Both the position numbers and the translations under genes were made by a program. From Streptomyces sp. NBC_01275 (lineage in GTDB: Bacteria > Actinomycetota > Actinomycetes > Streptomycetales > Streptomycetaceae): a DNA stretch of 64,000 nucleotides. Positions 54,908-64,000 of this stretch are shown here, one piece after another. Under the pieces are notes generated by a model. It saw only the letters and a list, made by a program, of their open reading frames with translations. It ran no database searches and was not told the DNA's origin. The stretch is taken from positions 930,001-994,000 of the forward strand of contig NZ_JAPEOZ010000001.1 of assembly GCF_026340655.1 (NCBI RefSeq). The letters run 5' to 3'. Positions within the stretch are counted from its first letter, which is position 1. Each line of letters starts with the position of its first letter.

Positions 54908-57900
54908 TCAGGAGTCTTTGCCGTCAAGTGCCATGCGGATGAGGTTGTCGACGTCCATCTCGTCGATGGACTCCGCCTCCGCTTCGCCGTCCGTCCTGTT
55001 TTCCCTCGCCGGATCGACGAGTTTCAGCACGAGGTCCAGCAGGCCGGCCTCGCGGAATCGAGACATGGGGATGCAGGAAATGGCCTCTTGGAATGCCTTT
55101 TCCTCGGGGTCCAGCTCCGTCATGGAACCTTCGGGAGCAATCTCACGCCAGATCTGCTCGGCAAGCTGTGTGGGATTCGGGTAGTCGAAGACGAGGGTGG
55201 CAGGCAGCCGCATACCGGCCGCCGAGCTCAGCCGGTTGCGCAGTTCCACTGCTGTCAGTGAATCGAAGCCCAGGTCGTTGAACGGCTTCTCGGCACCCAC
55301 TGCGTCCGGTGTCGTATGCCCCAGCACTACGGCGACCTCGCTCCGTACCAACTGAACCAAGTGCCGTATGGCCTCCGCCTCGCCCATGACGGCCAGGCGT
55401 TCACGCAGACCCGGATCGCCAGACGCCTCGATCGCACGTCGGATTCGGGTCCGGACAAGTCCACTGAGAATGACCGGGAGTTGTCCGGAATCAGCGAGCG
55501 CGCGAAGGGCAGGGAAGTTGAGGCGTGTGGGGACCAGCAGGCCGTCATGCTCAGCCACTGCGAGGGCGCCGTCCAACAAGGCCAGACCTTCTACCTCGCT
55601 CAACGCCTCCCCGCCCTGCCGCGCGATCCGCTGCCGATCGACCGCACCAAGCCCACCTGCCATCGACTCATCACCGGCCCACAGGCCCCAGGCGAGCGAG
55701 AGACCCGGCAGACCCTCCGCCCGACGCGCCTGCGCCAACGCGTCCAGGAACACATTCCCCGCCGCATAACCCGCCTGACCCGCCGTCCCGAACACACCGG
55801 CCGCCGACGAGAACAACACGAACGCCGACAAGCCCATGCCCCGCGTCAGCTCATGCAGATGCCACGCCGCATCCACCTTCGGCGCCAACACCGCACCCAA
55901 CCTCCCCCCGTCCAACGACTCCACCACCCCGTCGTCCAGCACACCCGCCGCATGCACCACACCCGACAACACCCGACCCGACAACACACCCGCCAACCCG
56001 TCACGATCAGCCACATCACACGCCACCACCTCCACCCGAGCCCCCATCCCCGTCAACTCCCGCACCAACTCCCCCACACCCTCGGCCCCCAGACCACGCC
56101 GACTCACCAACACCAACTCCCGCACCCCGTGCACACCCACCAGATGCCGGGCCACCACACCACCCAAGACACCCGACGCACCCGTCACCAACACCGCACC
56201 CCCACCGAACACGACACCGGCGGGAACAACGGACGAAACGAGCTCAGCCCGGGCAAGACGCGGCGCCAACACCACACCCTCCCGCACCGCCCACTGCGCC
56301 TCACCCGACGCCAACCCCGCCTCAATCGCCTCCACACCCGCATCGACAGAAACATCACCCAACACCAACCGACCCGGATGCTCCGCCTGCGCCGACCGCA
56401 CCAAACCCCACACACCAGCCCACCGCACATCCACAACCGCACCACCAGCAGCGGCACTGCCGCCGGCGGCAACCGCACCCCGCGTGACAATCACCAACCG
56501 CCGACCAGCCGACTCCTCATCGGCCAGCCACCCCTGCACCACCTCCAACACCCGCACCAACCCCTCACGAGCCACCTCCACAACCCCACCCTCAAGCACC
56601 GGGCACTCCCACACCACCACCGACTCATCCAGCACCACCCCACCCGAAACCGAACCAGCCCCCCAACCCGAACCCGAACCCGGAACCGGAACCGGAACCC
56701 ACTCCACCCGGAACAACGACTCAGCACCCGACCCACCCACCGAAGCCACCGCCACCGCCGCAGCAGCAAGCTGCTCCTCCGACACCTCCCGAAGAGTCAA
56801 GGACTCGACTGAAGCCACCGGCAGACCGCCCTCATCGAACAGAGCCACCCCCACCACACCACCACGCTCGACCACCGACACACACACCCGCACCGCCCTC
56901 GCACCCGTCGCATACAACGACACGCCCGACCAGGCAAACGGCAACCGTGCGCCGTTCTCACCCGCGGGCACCAGGAGCCCTATGACGTGCAGGGCCGCGT
57001 CGAGGAGAGCCGGATGCAGACCGAACTCCGCCGCAGACTCCGCAACCTCCTCCGGCAACACCACCTCCGCGAACACCTCGTCACCACGCCGCCACACCCC
57101 ACGCAACCCCTGGAACGCAGGCCCGTAGGTCAGCCCCTTCTCAGAGAGCAGCCCATACACGTCGGCCAAATCGACGGCGGTGGCGTTGCTCGGTGGCCAC
57201 GACTCCTCACTCTTGCCTGGCCCCTGGGCCGCCGTGGCGAGAACGCCATCAGCGTGCACCGTCCACTCCGCACCTGGCGCCATACCGGAGTCAGACGGCC
57301 GCGAGTGGATCTCGAGGGTCCGGTGTCCTTCCGCATCAGCGTTTCCGACCGACACCTGAAGCTGGACCGCGCCCGTCTCCGGCAACACCAGCGGCGTCTG
57401 CAACGTCAGCTCCTCCAGGCGATCGCAGCCCACCTCCTCACCCGCCCGCAACGCCAACTCCACCAACAGGGAGCCTGGGACCAGGACCGTCCCGCTCAAG
57501 GCGTGATCGGCCAGCCACGGGTGCGAGGTCAATGACACCCGCCCGGTCAACACGGTCCCCCCACTGCCCGCAAGCGCCACCGACGCACCGAGGAGACCGT
57601 GACCGGGGGAGTCCAGACCCGCAGCCGTCACGTCACCAACGCCAACAGGTGCATCGAGCCAGTACCGCTCCCGCTGGAAGGCATACGTCGGCAACTCCAC
57701 CCGCCGACCACCCGGCACCACCATGTTCCAGTCCACCGCCGTGCCGGCCGCATGCAACCGCCCCACAGCCGTCATCGCCGACCGCACCTCGTCCCGATCA
57801 CGCCGCAACACCGGCACACTCGCCACGTCCTGGAGGCACTGACCGACCAGCCCGGCCAGCACCGCGTCCGGACCCACCTCCACGAACACCCGCACACCCT

Positions 57901-60900
57901 GGGCGTGCAGCACACCGACAGCGTCGGAGAAACGCACCGCATCACGCACATGCCGCACCCAGTACTCGGGGGCGGCGATCTCCTCTCCTACGACGGCGCC
58001 CGTCACCGCCGACACGAACGGCAGCGTCGGAGCGGTGAAGCGCAGACCCTCGAGAACGGCGCGGAAATCGTCCAGCATCGGCTCCATCAACGGCGAATGG
58101 AAGGCATGGCTCACCGTGAGCCGCCTGGTGCGGGCCCCGCGCGCGGCGAGCTCCGTCACGACCTCGCCCACCGCCGCCTCCACACCCGAGACGACAAGCG
58201 AGGCCGGCCCGTTCACGGCCGCGACGCCCACCTCGTGCTCACGCCCCGCCAACAGCCCACGCACCTCGTCCTCGCCCGCCTCCACCGCGGCCATCGCACC
58301 GCCAGAAGGCAGCCGCTGCATCAGCCGGCCACGAGCCGCGACCAGAACACAGGCATCCTCCAGCGAGAAGACCCCCGCCAGATGCGCGGCCGCGATCTCA
58401 CCGATCGAATGCCCCGCCACCATGTCCGGACGGATCCCCCACGACTCCAGCAGCCGGAACAGCGCCACCTCCAACGCGAACAACGCAGGCTGCGCGAACT
58501 CCGTCCGCGCCAACACACCCGCGTCCTCGCCCCACATCACATCCCGCAGCACCCCCGACCCCGCCACCAGCGGCTCCAACACCCCCAAAACCTCATCCAA
58601 CACCCTCGCGAACACCGGGAACGTACGCGCCAGCTCCCGGCCCATACCCAGCCGCTGCGCACCCTGCCCCGTGAACAAGAACGCCGCCCGACCCGCCCCC
58701 GGGGCCTCCACCGGCACCACCGCATCCAACCCCGCCAGCAGCTCCTCCCGATCGGCGCCCACCACCACCGCCCGGTGCTCCAGCACACCACGCTCCGTGG
58801 CCAACGAGAACGCCACATCCACCGGCCGCACCCCCGGCCGCCGCGCCACGAACGACCGCAACCGCCCCGCCTGAGCCACCAACGCCGACTCAGACCCGGC
58901 ACTGATCACCCACGGCACCACCGACCCATCCACCGGCTCCAACATCGCCTCAGGGACCTCGGCCGTCTGCGGCGCCTGCTCGACGATCACGTGAGCGTTC
59001 GTGCCGCTGAACCCGAACGACGAGACGCCCGCCCGGCGAGGTTCGCCCGTCTCGGGCCAGGACGTCTCCTCGGAGAGCAGTCGTACGGCGCCGTCCGACC
59101 AGTCGATGTGCGGCGACGGCTCATCGACATGCAGCGTCCGCGGCAGCACACCCGCCCGCAACGCCATCACCATCTTGATCACACCGCCCACCCCGGCGGC
59201 GGCCTGCGCATGCCCGATGTTCGACTTCAACGACCCCAACCACAACGGCCGCTGTCCATCCCCACGCGCCTGCCCGTACGTCGCCTGCAACGCCTGCGCC
59301 TCGATCGGATCACCCAACGTGGTCCCCGTACCATGCGCCTCCACCGCATCCACCTGACCCGCCTGCAGTCCGGCCGAGGCCAGGGCCTGGCGGATCACCC
59401 GCTGCTGTGACGGACCGTTCGGCGCGGTCAGCCCGTTCGACGCGCCGTCCTGATTCACCGCACTGCCCCGCACCACAGCCCACACCGGATGCCCCAACCG
59501 CCGCGCATCCGACAACCGCTCCACCAACAACATCCCCGCACCCTCAGCCCACCCCGTGCCGTCCGCACCCGCCGAGAACGCCTTGCACCGCCCGTCAGCC
59601 GCAAGCCCCCGCTGCCGACTGAAATTCACAAACGCCTCAGGCGTCGCCATCACCGTCACACCACCGGCCAACGCCATCTCACACTCACCCGACCGCAACG
59701 CCTGCACCGCCAGATGCAACGCCACCAACGACGACGAACACGCCGTGTCCACACTGACCGCAGGCCCCTCCAACCCGAACGTGTACGACAAACGCCCCGC
59801 AATCACACTCGTCGCGTTCCCCGTCCCCATCAAACCCTCAAGATGCGCCGGAACCTCACGCAACCGCGACGCATAATCGTGATACATCACCCCCGCGAAC
59901 ACACCCGTACGACTCCCCCGCAACCCCACCGGATCCACACCCGCCCGCTCAAACGCCTCCCACGACACCTCCAACAACAACCGCTGCTGCGGATCCATCG
60001 CCAACGCCTCACGCGGCGAAATACCAAAGAACCCCGCATCGAACTCCGCCGCACGATGCAAAAACCCACCCTCACGCGAATACGTCGTACCCGCATGATC
60101 CGGATCGGGGTCGTACAGAGCCTCGACATCCCAACCACGATCGGTCGGAAACTCGGAAATCGCGTCCCGCCCAGCAGTCACCAGACTCCACAAATCCTCC
60201 GGCGACTCCACACCACCCGGGAAACGGCACCCCATCCCCACAATCGCTATCGGCTCATCATTGAACGTGACGGTGGCTGCCGCTGCCGCAGGCGTCTGGA
60301 CCGATGCACCCACCACCTGGGCCAGTACATGTCCGGCAAGTTCCGCAGAGGTCGGGTAGTCGAAGACGAGTGTGGCCGGCAGGCGCAGACCGGTCGCCGC
60401 AGTCAGGCGGTTGCGCAGCTCGACGGCCGTCAGCGAGTCGAAGCCCAGTTCCTTGAAAGACTGTGTCGCATGGATGGTGTCGGGAGTGGCATGCCCGAGG
60501 ACACCAGCCACGACACGGCGCACCAAGTCGCTGACGAACTGCTCCTGTTCAGCCCTCGACATTCCTGCCAGAGTGCTCCCCAGTCCACCGGCGTCCGCGC
60601 CCACCGCAGCACTGCCGGACGCCTGCCGCCGCGCATTCACCGGCACCAAGGAACGCAGGATCGGAGCCAGCGTTCCGGCCTCCGCCTGGGTGCGGAGCGC
60701 GAGGCGGTTGAGGCGCACTGGTACCAGTAGAGCCGCGGCTGTGTCGCTCAACGCCAGGTCGAAGAGACCGAGCCCGTCTTCCTCGCTCAGCGCTTCACCG
60801 CCGAGGTCCGCGATGCGCCTCCGGTCCGTTTCGGTCAGGTCGCCGGTCATCGCGCTCGCCCGCGCCCACAGACCCCACGCCAACGACAGACCCGGCAGAC

Positions 60901-63900
60901 CCTCCGCCCGACGCGCCTGCGCCAACGCGTCCAGGAACACATTCCCCGCCGCATAACCCGCCTGACCCGCCGTCCCGAACACACCGGCCGCCGACGAGAA
61001 CAACACGAACGCCGACAAGCCCATACCCCGCGTCAGCTCATGCAGATGCCACGCCGCATCCACCTTCGGCGCCAACACCGCACCCAACCTCCCCCCGTCC
61101 AACGACTCCACCACCCCGTCGTCCAGCACACCCGCCGCATGCACCACACCCGACAACACCCGACCCGACAACACACCCGCCAACCCGTCACGATCAGCCA
61201 CATCACACGCCACCACCTCCACCCGAGCCCCCATCCCCGTCAACTCCCGCACCAACTCCCCCACACCCTCGGCCCCCAGACCACGCCGACTCACCAACAC
61301 CAACTCCCGCACCCCGTGCACACCCACCAGATGCCGGGCCACCACACCACCCAAGACACCCGACGCACCCGTCACCAACACCGCACCCCCACCGAACACG
61401 ACACCGGCGGGAACAACGGACGAAACGAGCTCAGCCCGGGCAAGACGCGGCACCAACACCACACCCTCCCGCACCGCCCACTGCGCCTCACCCGACGCCA
61501 ACCCCGCCTCAACCGCCTCCACACCCGCATCGACAGAAACATCACCCAACACCAACCGACCCGGATGCTCCGCCTGCGCCGACCGCACCAAACCCCACAC
61601 ACCAGCCCACCGCACATCCACAACCGCACCACCAGCACCGGCGCCGGCGCCGGCGGCCACCGCACCCCGCGTGACAATCACCAACCGCCGACCAGCCGAC
61701 TCCTCATCAGCCAGCCACCCCTGCACCACCTCCAACACCCGCACCAACCCCTCACGAGCCACCTCCACAACCCCACCCTCAAGCACCGGGCACTCCCACA
61801 CCACCACCGACTCATCCGACACCACCCCACCCGAAACCGAACCAGCCCCCGAACCCGAACCCGAACCCGGAACCGGAACCGGAACCCACTCCACCCGGAA
61901 CAACGACTCAGCACCCGACCCACCCACCGAAGCCACCGCCACCGCCGCAGCAGCAGCAAGCTGCTCCTCCGACACCTCCCGAGTCACCAGCTCCTCCACC
62001 GAAGCCACCGGCGCACCCGACGCATCCGCCACATCAACGGAGAAGCTGTCCGCACCGGTTGCCGCGAGCCGCACCCGCAGAGCTGTCGCACCGACCGCGT
62101 ACAGAGACACTCCGAACCACGTGAACGGCAGTCGCGTGCCTCCGTCGGCGGCAAGTGCCGTCAGTCCCACGGCGTGCAGGGCCGCGTCGAGGAGAGCCGG
62201 ATGCAGACCGAACTCCGCCGCAGACCCTGCTGCCTCCTCCGGCAACGTCACCTCCGCGAACACCTCGTCACCACGCCGCCACACCCCACGCAACCCCTGG
62301 AACGCAGGCCCGTACTCATACCCCCGCCCCGCCAGACCCTCGTAGAAGTCCCGTACATCCACCGACACCGCACCCCTCGGCGGCCACACCGACAGATCCA
62401 CACCACCACCCGAACCACCACCCGAACCCAGAACACCACTCCCATGCAACGTCCACACACCCCCGCCCCCGGCCACCTCCAACCGGGAATACACACCAAC
62501 CTCCCGCACACCCCCCTCACCCGCACCACCGACAACCACCTGAACCTGCACACCACCCGCCCCCGGCAACACCAGCGGCGCCTGCAGCGTCAGCTCCTCC
62601 AGGCGATCGCAGCCCACCTCCTCACCCGCCCGCAACGCCAACTCCACCAACGCCGCACCCGGCACCAGAACCACACCACGCACCGCGTGATCAGCCAGCC
62701 ACGCATGCGACGCCAACGAAACACGACCCGTGAGCAGAACACCGTCACCCTCGGCCAGAGCAACCGACGCGCCAAGGAGCGGGTGACGGAGGGCGCCGAG
62801 TCCAACGGCCGCCACGTCGCCGGTGCCGACAGGCGCATCCAGCCAGTACCGCTCCCGCTGGAAGGCATACGTCGGCAGTTCCACGCGGCTGCCGCCGAGA
62901 CCGTCGAGAACCGCAGCCCAATCGATGGTCGTACCGGCCGCGTACAGCCGCCCGAGGGCGGCGAGGAGGGTCTGTTCCTCCGGCTGGTCCCTACGCAGCG
63001 CGGCCACGAGCAGCGCCGACGGACCGCCGCCGTCGGCGGCGCCCCGCTCGCCTTCATCCCCTTGCGCCTGCTGGTCGAGGACTTCCTGGACCATGGGGAC
63101 GAGCGCGGCGGACGGTCCTATCTCGACGTATCTGCCGACGCCCTGCGTCTCCAGGGTGGCGACGGCGTCGGCAAATCGGACGGTCCCGCGGACGTGGGCG
63201 ACCCAGTAGTCGGCCGACCGCATCTCCTGCGTGTCCATGGTCGCGGTGACCGTCGAGACGAGGGGGATCATCGGCTCATGGAACGTCATGTTCTCGACCG
63301 TGCGGCGGAACGCGTCCAGCATCGGTTCCATCAGCGGGGAGTGGAAGGCGTGGCTGACCGTGAGCCGCTTGGTCCGGGCGCCGTGTGCGGCAAGCTGGGC
63401 GACGATCTCACCCACCGCGGCCTGGGTGCCGGAAACGACCACCGACCTGGGCCCGTTCACCGCGGCCAGGCCGACCTCGTGCTCACGTCCGGTCAAGAGT
63501 GGACGTACCTCGTCCTGGGTGGCTTCAACGGCCACCATGGTTCCGCCGGCGGGGAGTCGCTGCATCAGGCGGCCGCGCGCGGCGACCAGGGTGCAGGCGT
63601 CCTCCAGGGAGAGAATGCCGGAGACGTGGGCGGCCGCGATCTCACCGATGGAGTGGCCGACGAGGACGTCGGGCCGTACGCCCCACGATTCCAGAAGACG
63701 GAAGAGGCTCAGTTGCAGGGCGAACACGGCGGGCTGGGTGTAGGCGGTGGTGTCGAGCAGCGCTGCCTCCGGTGAGCCCTGCGCGGCGAACATCACTTCC
63801 CGCAGCGGTTGTTCGAGAAGGGGAGCGAGTGCGGTGCACACGGCGTCGAGGCTCTGCCGGAACACCGGGAACCTGTCGTACAACTCCCGCCCCATGCCCG

Positions 63901-64000
63901 CCCGTTGCGACCCCTGCCCGGAGAAGAGGAAGACGGTCGTGCCGGGGGTGGGAGCGGTGGGAATGCCGGCCGGGAGTTCGGCGATGGCGAACTCGGCGAC
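54908..64000 (-). CDS. Type I modular PKS, C-terminal part (start beyond right edge)
   Basis: The frame is open from the window edge to the stop at 54908 (3,030 residues visible; upstream part missing). Domains in order: AT (from before GQGSQ)-DH-KR-ACP, then KS-AT-DH-KR-ACP, then a C-terminal docking domain (after residue about 2,950: [20 protein letters not shown]). Both ATs have malonyl motifs GHSIG and HAFH; both DHs have HxxxGxxxxP; both KRs have LDD (B-type) and intact Lys-Ser-Tyr-Asn. No ER. The docking domain should pair with the N-terminal helix of the next gene, 27 bases downstream. The KR homopolymers here have six G residues and stay in frame. Confidence 0.92.
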   Translation of the reverse strand, partial: VAEFAIAELPAGIPTAPTPGTTVFLFSGQGSQRAGMGRELYDRFPVFRQSLDAVCTALAPLLEQPLREVMFAAQGSPEAALLDTTAYTQPAVFALQLSLFRLLESWGVRPDVLVGHSIGEIAAAHVSGILSLEDACTLVAARGRLMQRLPAGGTMVAVEATQDEVRPLLTGREHEVGLAAVNGPRSVVVSGTQAAVGEIVAQLAAHGARTKRLTVSHAFHSPLMEPMLDAFRRTVENMTFHEPMIPLVSTVTATMDTQEMRSADYWVAHVRGTVRFADAVATLETQGVGRYVEIGPSAALVPMVQEVLDQQAQGDEGERGAADGGGPSALLVAALRRDQPEEQTLLAALGRLYAAGTTIDWAAVLDGLGGSRVELPTYAFQRERYWLDAPVGTGDVAAVGLGALRHPLLGASVALAEGDGVLLTGRVSLASHAWLADHAVRGVVLVPGAALVELALRAGEEVGCDRLEELTLQAPLVLPGAGGVQVQVVVGGAGEGGVREVGVYSRLEVAGGGGVWTLHGSGVLGSGGGSGGGVDLSVWPPRGAVSVDVRDFYEGLAGRGYEYGPAFQGLRGVWRRGDEVFAEVTLPEEAAGSAAEFGLHPALLDAALHAVGLTALAADGGTRLPFTWFGVSLYAVGATALRVRLAATGADSFSVDVADASGAPVASVEELVTREVSEEQLAAAAAVAVASVGGSGAESLFRVEWVPVPVPGSGSGSGAGSVSGGVVSDESVVVWECPVLEGGVVEVAREGLVRVLEVVQGWLADEESAGRRLVIVTRGAVAAGAGAGAGGAVVDVRWAGVWGLVRSAQAEHPGRLVLGDVSVDAGVEAVEAGLASGEAQWAVREGVVLVPRLARAELVSSVVPAGVVFGGGAVLVTGASGVLGGVVARHLVGVHGVRELVLVSRRGLGAEGVGELVRELTGMGARVEVVACDVADRDGLAGVLSGRVLSGVVHAAGVLDDGVVESLDGGRLGAVLAPKVDAAWHLHELTRGMGLSAFVLFSSAAGVFGTAGQAGYAAGNVFLDALAQARRAEGLPGLSLAWGLWARASAMTGDLTETDRRRIADLGGEALSEEDGLGLFDLALSDTAAALLVPVRLNRLALRTQAEAGTLAPILRSLVPVNARRQASGSAAVGADAGGLGSTLAGMSRAEQEQFVSDLVRRVVAGVLGHATPDTIHATQSFKELGFDSLTAVELRNRLTAATGLRLPATLVFDYPTSAELAGHVLAQVVGASVQTPAAAAATVTFNDEPIAIVGMGCRFPGGVESPEDLWSLVTAGRDAISEFPTDRGWDVEALYDPDPDHAGTTYSREGGFLHRAAEFDAGFFGISPREALAMDPQQRLLLEVSWEAFERAGVDPVGLRGSRTGVFAGVMYHDYASRLREVPAHLEGLMGTGNATSVIAGRLSYTFGLEGPAVSVDTACSSSLVALHLAVQALRSGECEMALAGGVTVMATPEAFVNFSRQRGLAADGRCKAFSAGADGTGWAEGAGMLLVERLSDARRLGHPVWAVVRGSAVNQDGASNGLTAPNGPSQQRVIRQALASAGLQAGQVDAVEAHGTGTTLGDPIEAQALQATYGQARGDGQRPLWLGSLKSNIGHAQAAAGVGGVIKMVMALRAGVLPRTLHVDEPSPHIDWSDGAVRLLSEETSWPETGEPRRAGVSSFGFSGTNAHVIVEQAPQTAEVPEAMLEPVDGSVVPWVISAGSESALVAQAGRLRSFVARRPGVRPVDVAFSLATERGVLEHRAVVVGADREELLAGLDAVVPVEAPGAGRAAFLFTGQGAQRLGMGRELARTFPVFARVLDEVLGVLEPLVAGSGVLRDVMWGEDAGVLARTEFAQPALFALEVALFRLLESWGIRPDMVAGHSIGEIAAAHLAGVFSLEDACVLVAARGRLMQRLPSGGAMAAVEAGEDEVRGLLAGREHEVGVAAVNGPASLVVSGVEAAVGEVVTELAARGARTRRLTVSHAFHSPLMEPMLDDFRAVLEGLRFTAPTLPFVSAVTGAVVGEEIAAPEYWVRHVRDAVRFSDAVGVLHAQGVRVFVEVGPDAVLAGLVGQCLQDVASVPVLRRDRDEVRSAMTAVGRLHAAGTAVDWNMVVPGGRRVELPTYAFQRERYWLDAPVGVGDVTAAGLDSPGHGLLGASVALAGSGGTVLTGRVSLTSHPWLADHALSGTVLVPGSLLVELALRAGEEVGCDRLEELTLQTPLVLPETGAVQLQVSVGNADAEGHRTLEIHSRPSDSGMAPGAEWTVHADGVLATAAQGPGKSEESWPPSNATAVDLADVYGLLSEKGLTYGPAFQGLRGVWRRGDEVFAEVVLPEEVAESAAEFGLHPALLDAALHVIGLLVPAGENGARLPFAWSGVSLYATGARAVRVCVSVVERGGVVGVALFDEGGLPVASVESLTLREVSEEQLAAAAVAVASVGGSGAESLFRVEWVPVPVPGSGSGWGAGSVSGGVVLDESVVVWECPVLEGGVVEVAREGLVRVLEVVQGWLADEESAGRRLVIVTRGAVAAGGSAAAGGAVVDVRWAGVWGLVRSAQAEHPGRLVLGDVSVDAGVEAIEAGLASGEAQWAVREGVVLAPRLARAELVSSVVPAGVVFGGGAVLVTGASGVLGGVVARHLVGVHGVRELVLVSRRGLGAEGVGELVRELTGMGARVEVVACDVADRDGLAGVLSGRVLSGVVHAAGVLDDGVVESLDGGRLGAVLAPKVDAAWHLHELTRGMGLSAFVLFSSAAGVFGTAGQAGYAAGNVFLDALAQARRAEGLPGLSLAWGLWAGDESMAGGLGAVDRQRIARQGGEALSEVEGLALLDGALAVAEHDGLLVPTRLNFPALRALADSGQLPVILSGLVRTRIRRAIEASGDPGLRERLAVMGEAEAIRHLVQLVRSEVAVVLGHTTPDAVGAEKPFNDLGFDSLTAVELRNRLSSAAGMRLPATLVFDYPNPTQLAEQIWREIAPEGSMTELDPEEKAFQEAISCIPMSRFREAGLLDLVLKLVDPARENRTDGEAEAESIDEMDVDNLIRMALDGKDS
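55130..60265 (-). other. PKS module KS-AT-DH-KR-ACP
   Basis: KS starts [10 protein letters not shown] near 60262, Cys near 59742, His blocks near 59335 and 59215. AT GQGAQ near 58665, GHSIG near 58410, HAFH near 58105. [12 protein letters not shown] near 57500 with Asp/His near 56990. [11 protein letters not shown] near 56190, LDD near 55940, Tyr near 55775. ACP LGFDSL near 55265, followed by a helical docking extension. Predicted output: E-alkene from malonate. Confidence 0.85.
60321..64000 (-). other. PKS module (KS)-AT-DH-KR-ACP, KS outside window
   Basis: [19 protein letters not shown] near 63915, GHSIGE near 63650, HAFH near 63350, less similar to the other ATs, so of a different duplication history. 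[12 protein letters not shown] near 62680 and the Asp/His block near 62180. [11 protein letters not shown] near 61370, LDD near 61125, Tyr near 60958. ACP: LGFDSL near 60440. It adds a malonate unit as an E-alkene. Confidence 0.85.

Noticed and set aside
42000..60000. CRISPR-like or satellite repeats across the PKS
   Set aside because: The repeats are coding, kilobase-long and correspond to module domains; no short repeat-spacer pattern exists.
60321..63000. Enoylreductase domain between DH and KR
   Set aside because: The insert matches the KR structural subdomain; no ER nucleotide motif is visible in any module.

Overview
The window is high-GC actinobacterial DNA, almost certainly from a Streptomyces. 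Support: strong third-position GC, many GTG/TTG starts, a DUF6230/DUF6114 gene pair typical of the genus, numerous TetR-type regulators, and a large modular type I polyketide synthase (PKS) locus.

Layout. About 0-31 kb is accessory chromosome made of short operons with their regulators, separated by decayed gene remnants. It holds: a DUF6230-DUF6114-secreted protein unit facing a MerR regulator (1-2.7 kb); an MMPL exporter facing a TetR regulator (2.8-5.9 kb); remnants of a PIG-L/LmbE deacetylase and of a group II intron reverse transcriptase (5.9-6.8 kb); a Tat-exported yellow/royal-jelly-family protein; a SnoaL-like plus SDR pair whose TetR regulator has decayed; a TetR-controlled catabolic-looking operon (SDR, MBL hydrolase, alpha/beta hydrolase, PF10118 protein, [2Fe-2S] reductase) and a convergent acyl-CoA ligase (10.7-18.6 kb); HxlR and AraC regulators; a dehydrogenase-cupin dioxygenase pair with a broken epoxide hydrolase (21.6-23.8 kb); a TetR/NAD(P)-binding pair; a two-gene unit encoding a 72-aa helical protein and an XRE-glycine-zipper membrane protein (27.3-28.8 kb); and an NmrA-family gene with twin operators but no adjacent regulator.

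About 31.5-64 kb is one end of a glycosylated polyketide cluster. The minus-strand PKS genes run off the right edge. The window holds five modules: (KS)-AT-DH-KR-ACP and KS-AT-DH-KR-ACP in the first gene, then two KS-AT-DH-KR-ACP modules and a terminal KS-AT-KR(inactive)-ACP in the second gene. A type II thioesterase follows. Every AT carries malonyl-type motifs, and the four complete reductive loops keep DH and B-type KR signatures. The predicted late product is therefore a conjugated tetraene ending in a beta-keto thioester. No integrated thioesterase domain is present, so chain release must use another route.

Beside the PKS lie a free-standing A-PCP didomain, an alpha/beta-fold protein with a probable Cys nucleophile (a candidate aminoacyl shuttle), an amidase with an AtzG-like small partner, and a 2,3-dehydratase/3-ketoreductase pair for a 2-deoxyhexose. 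The combination points to a glycosylated, amino-acid-containing polyene such as a macrolactam or polyenoyl tetramate; this is inference.

The second PKS gene is interrupted twice at the same homopolymer (five instead of six G residues on the coding strand) in two of the four active KR copies. Restoring both bases gives one 5,116-residue protein. Sequencing error in near-identical repeated modules is the simplest reading.
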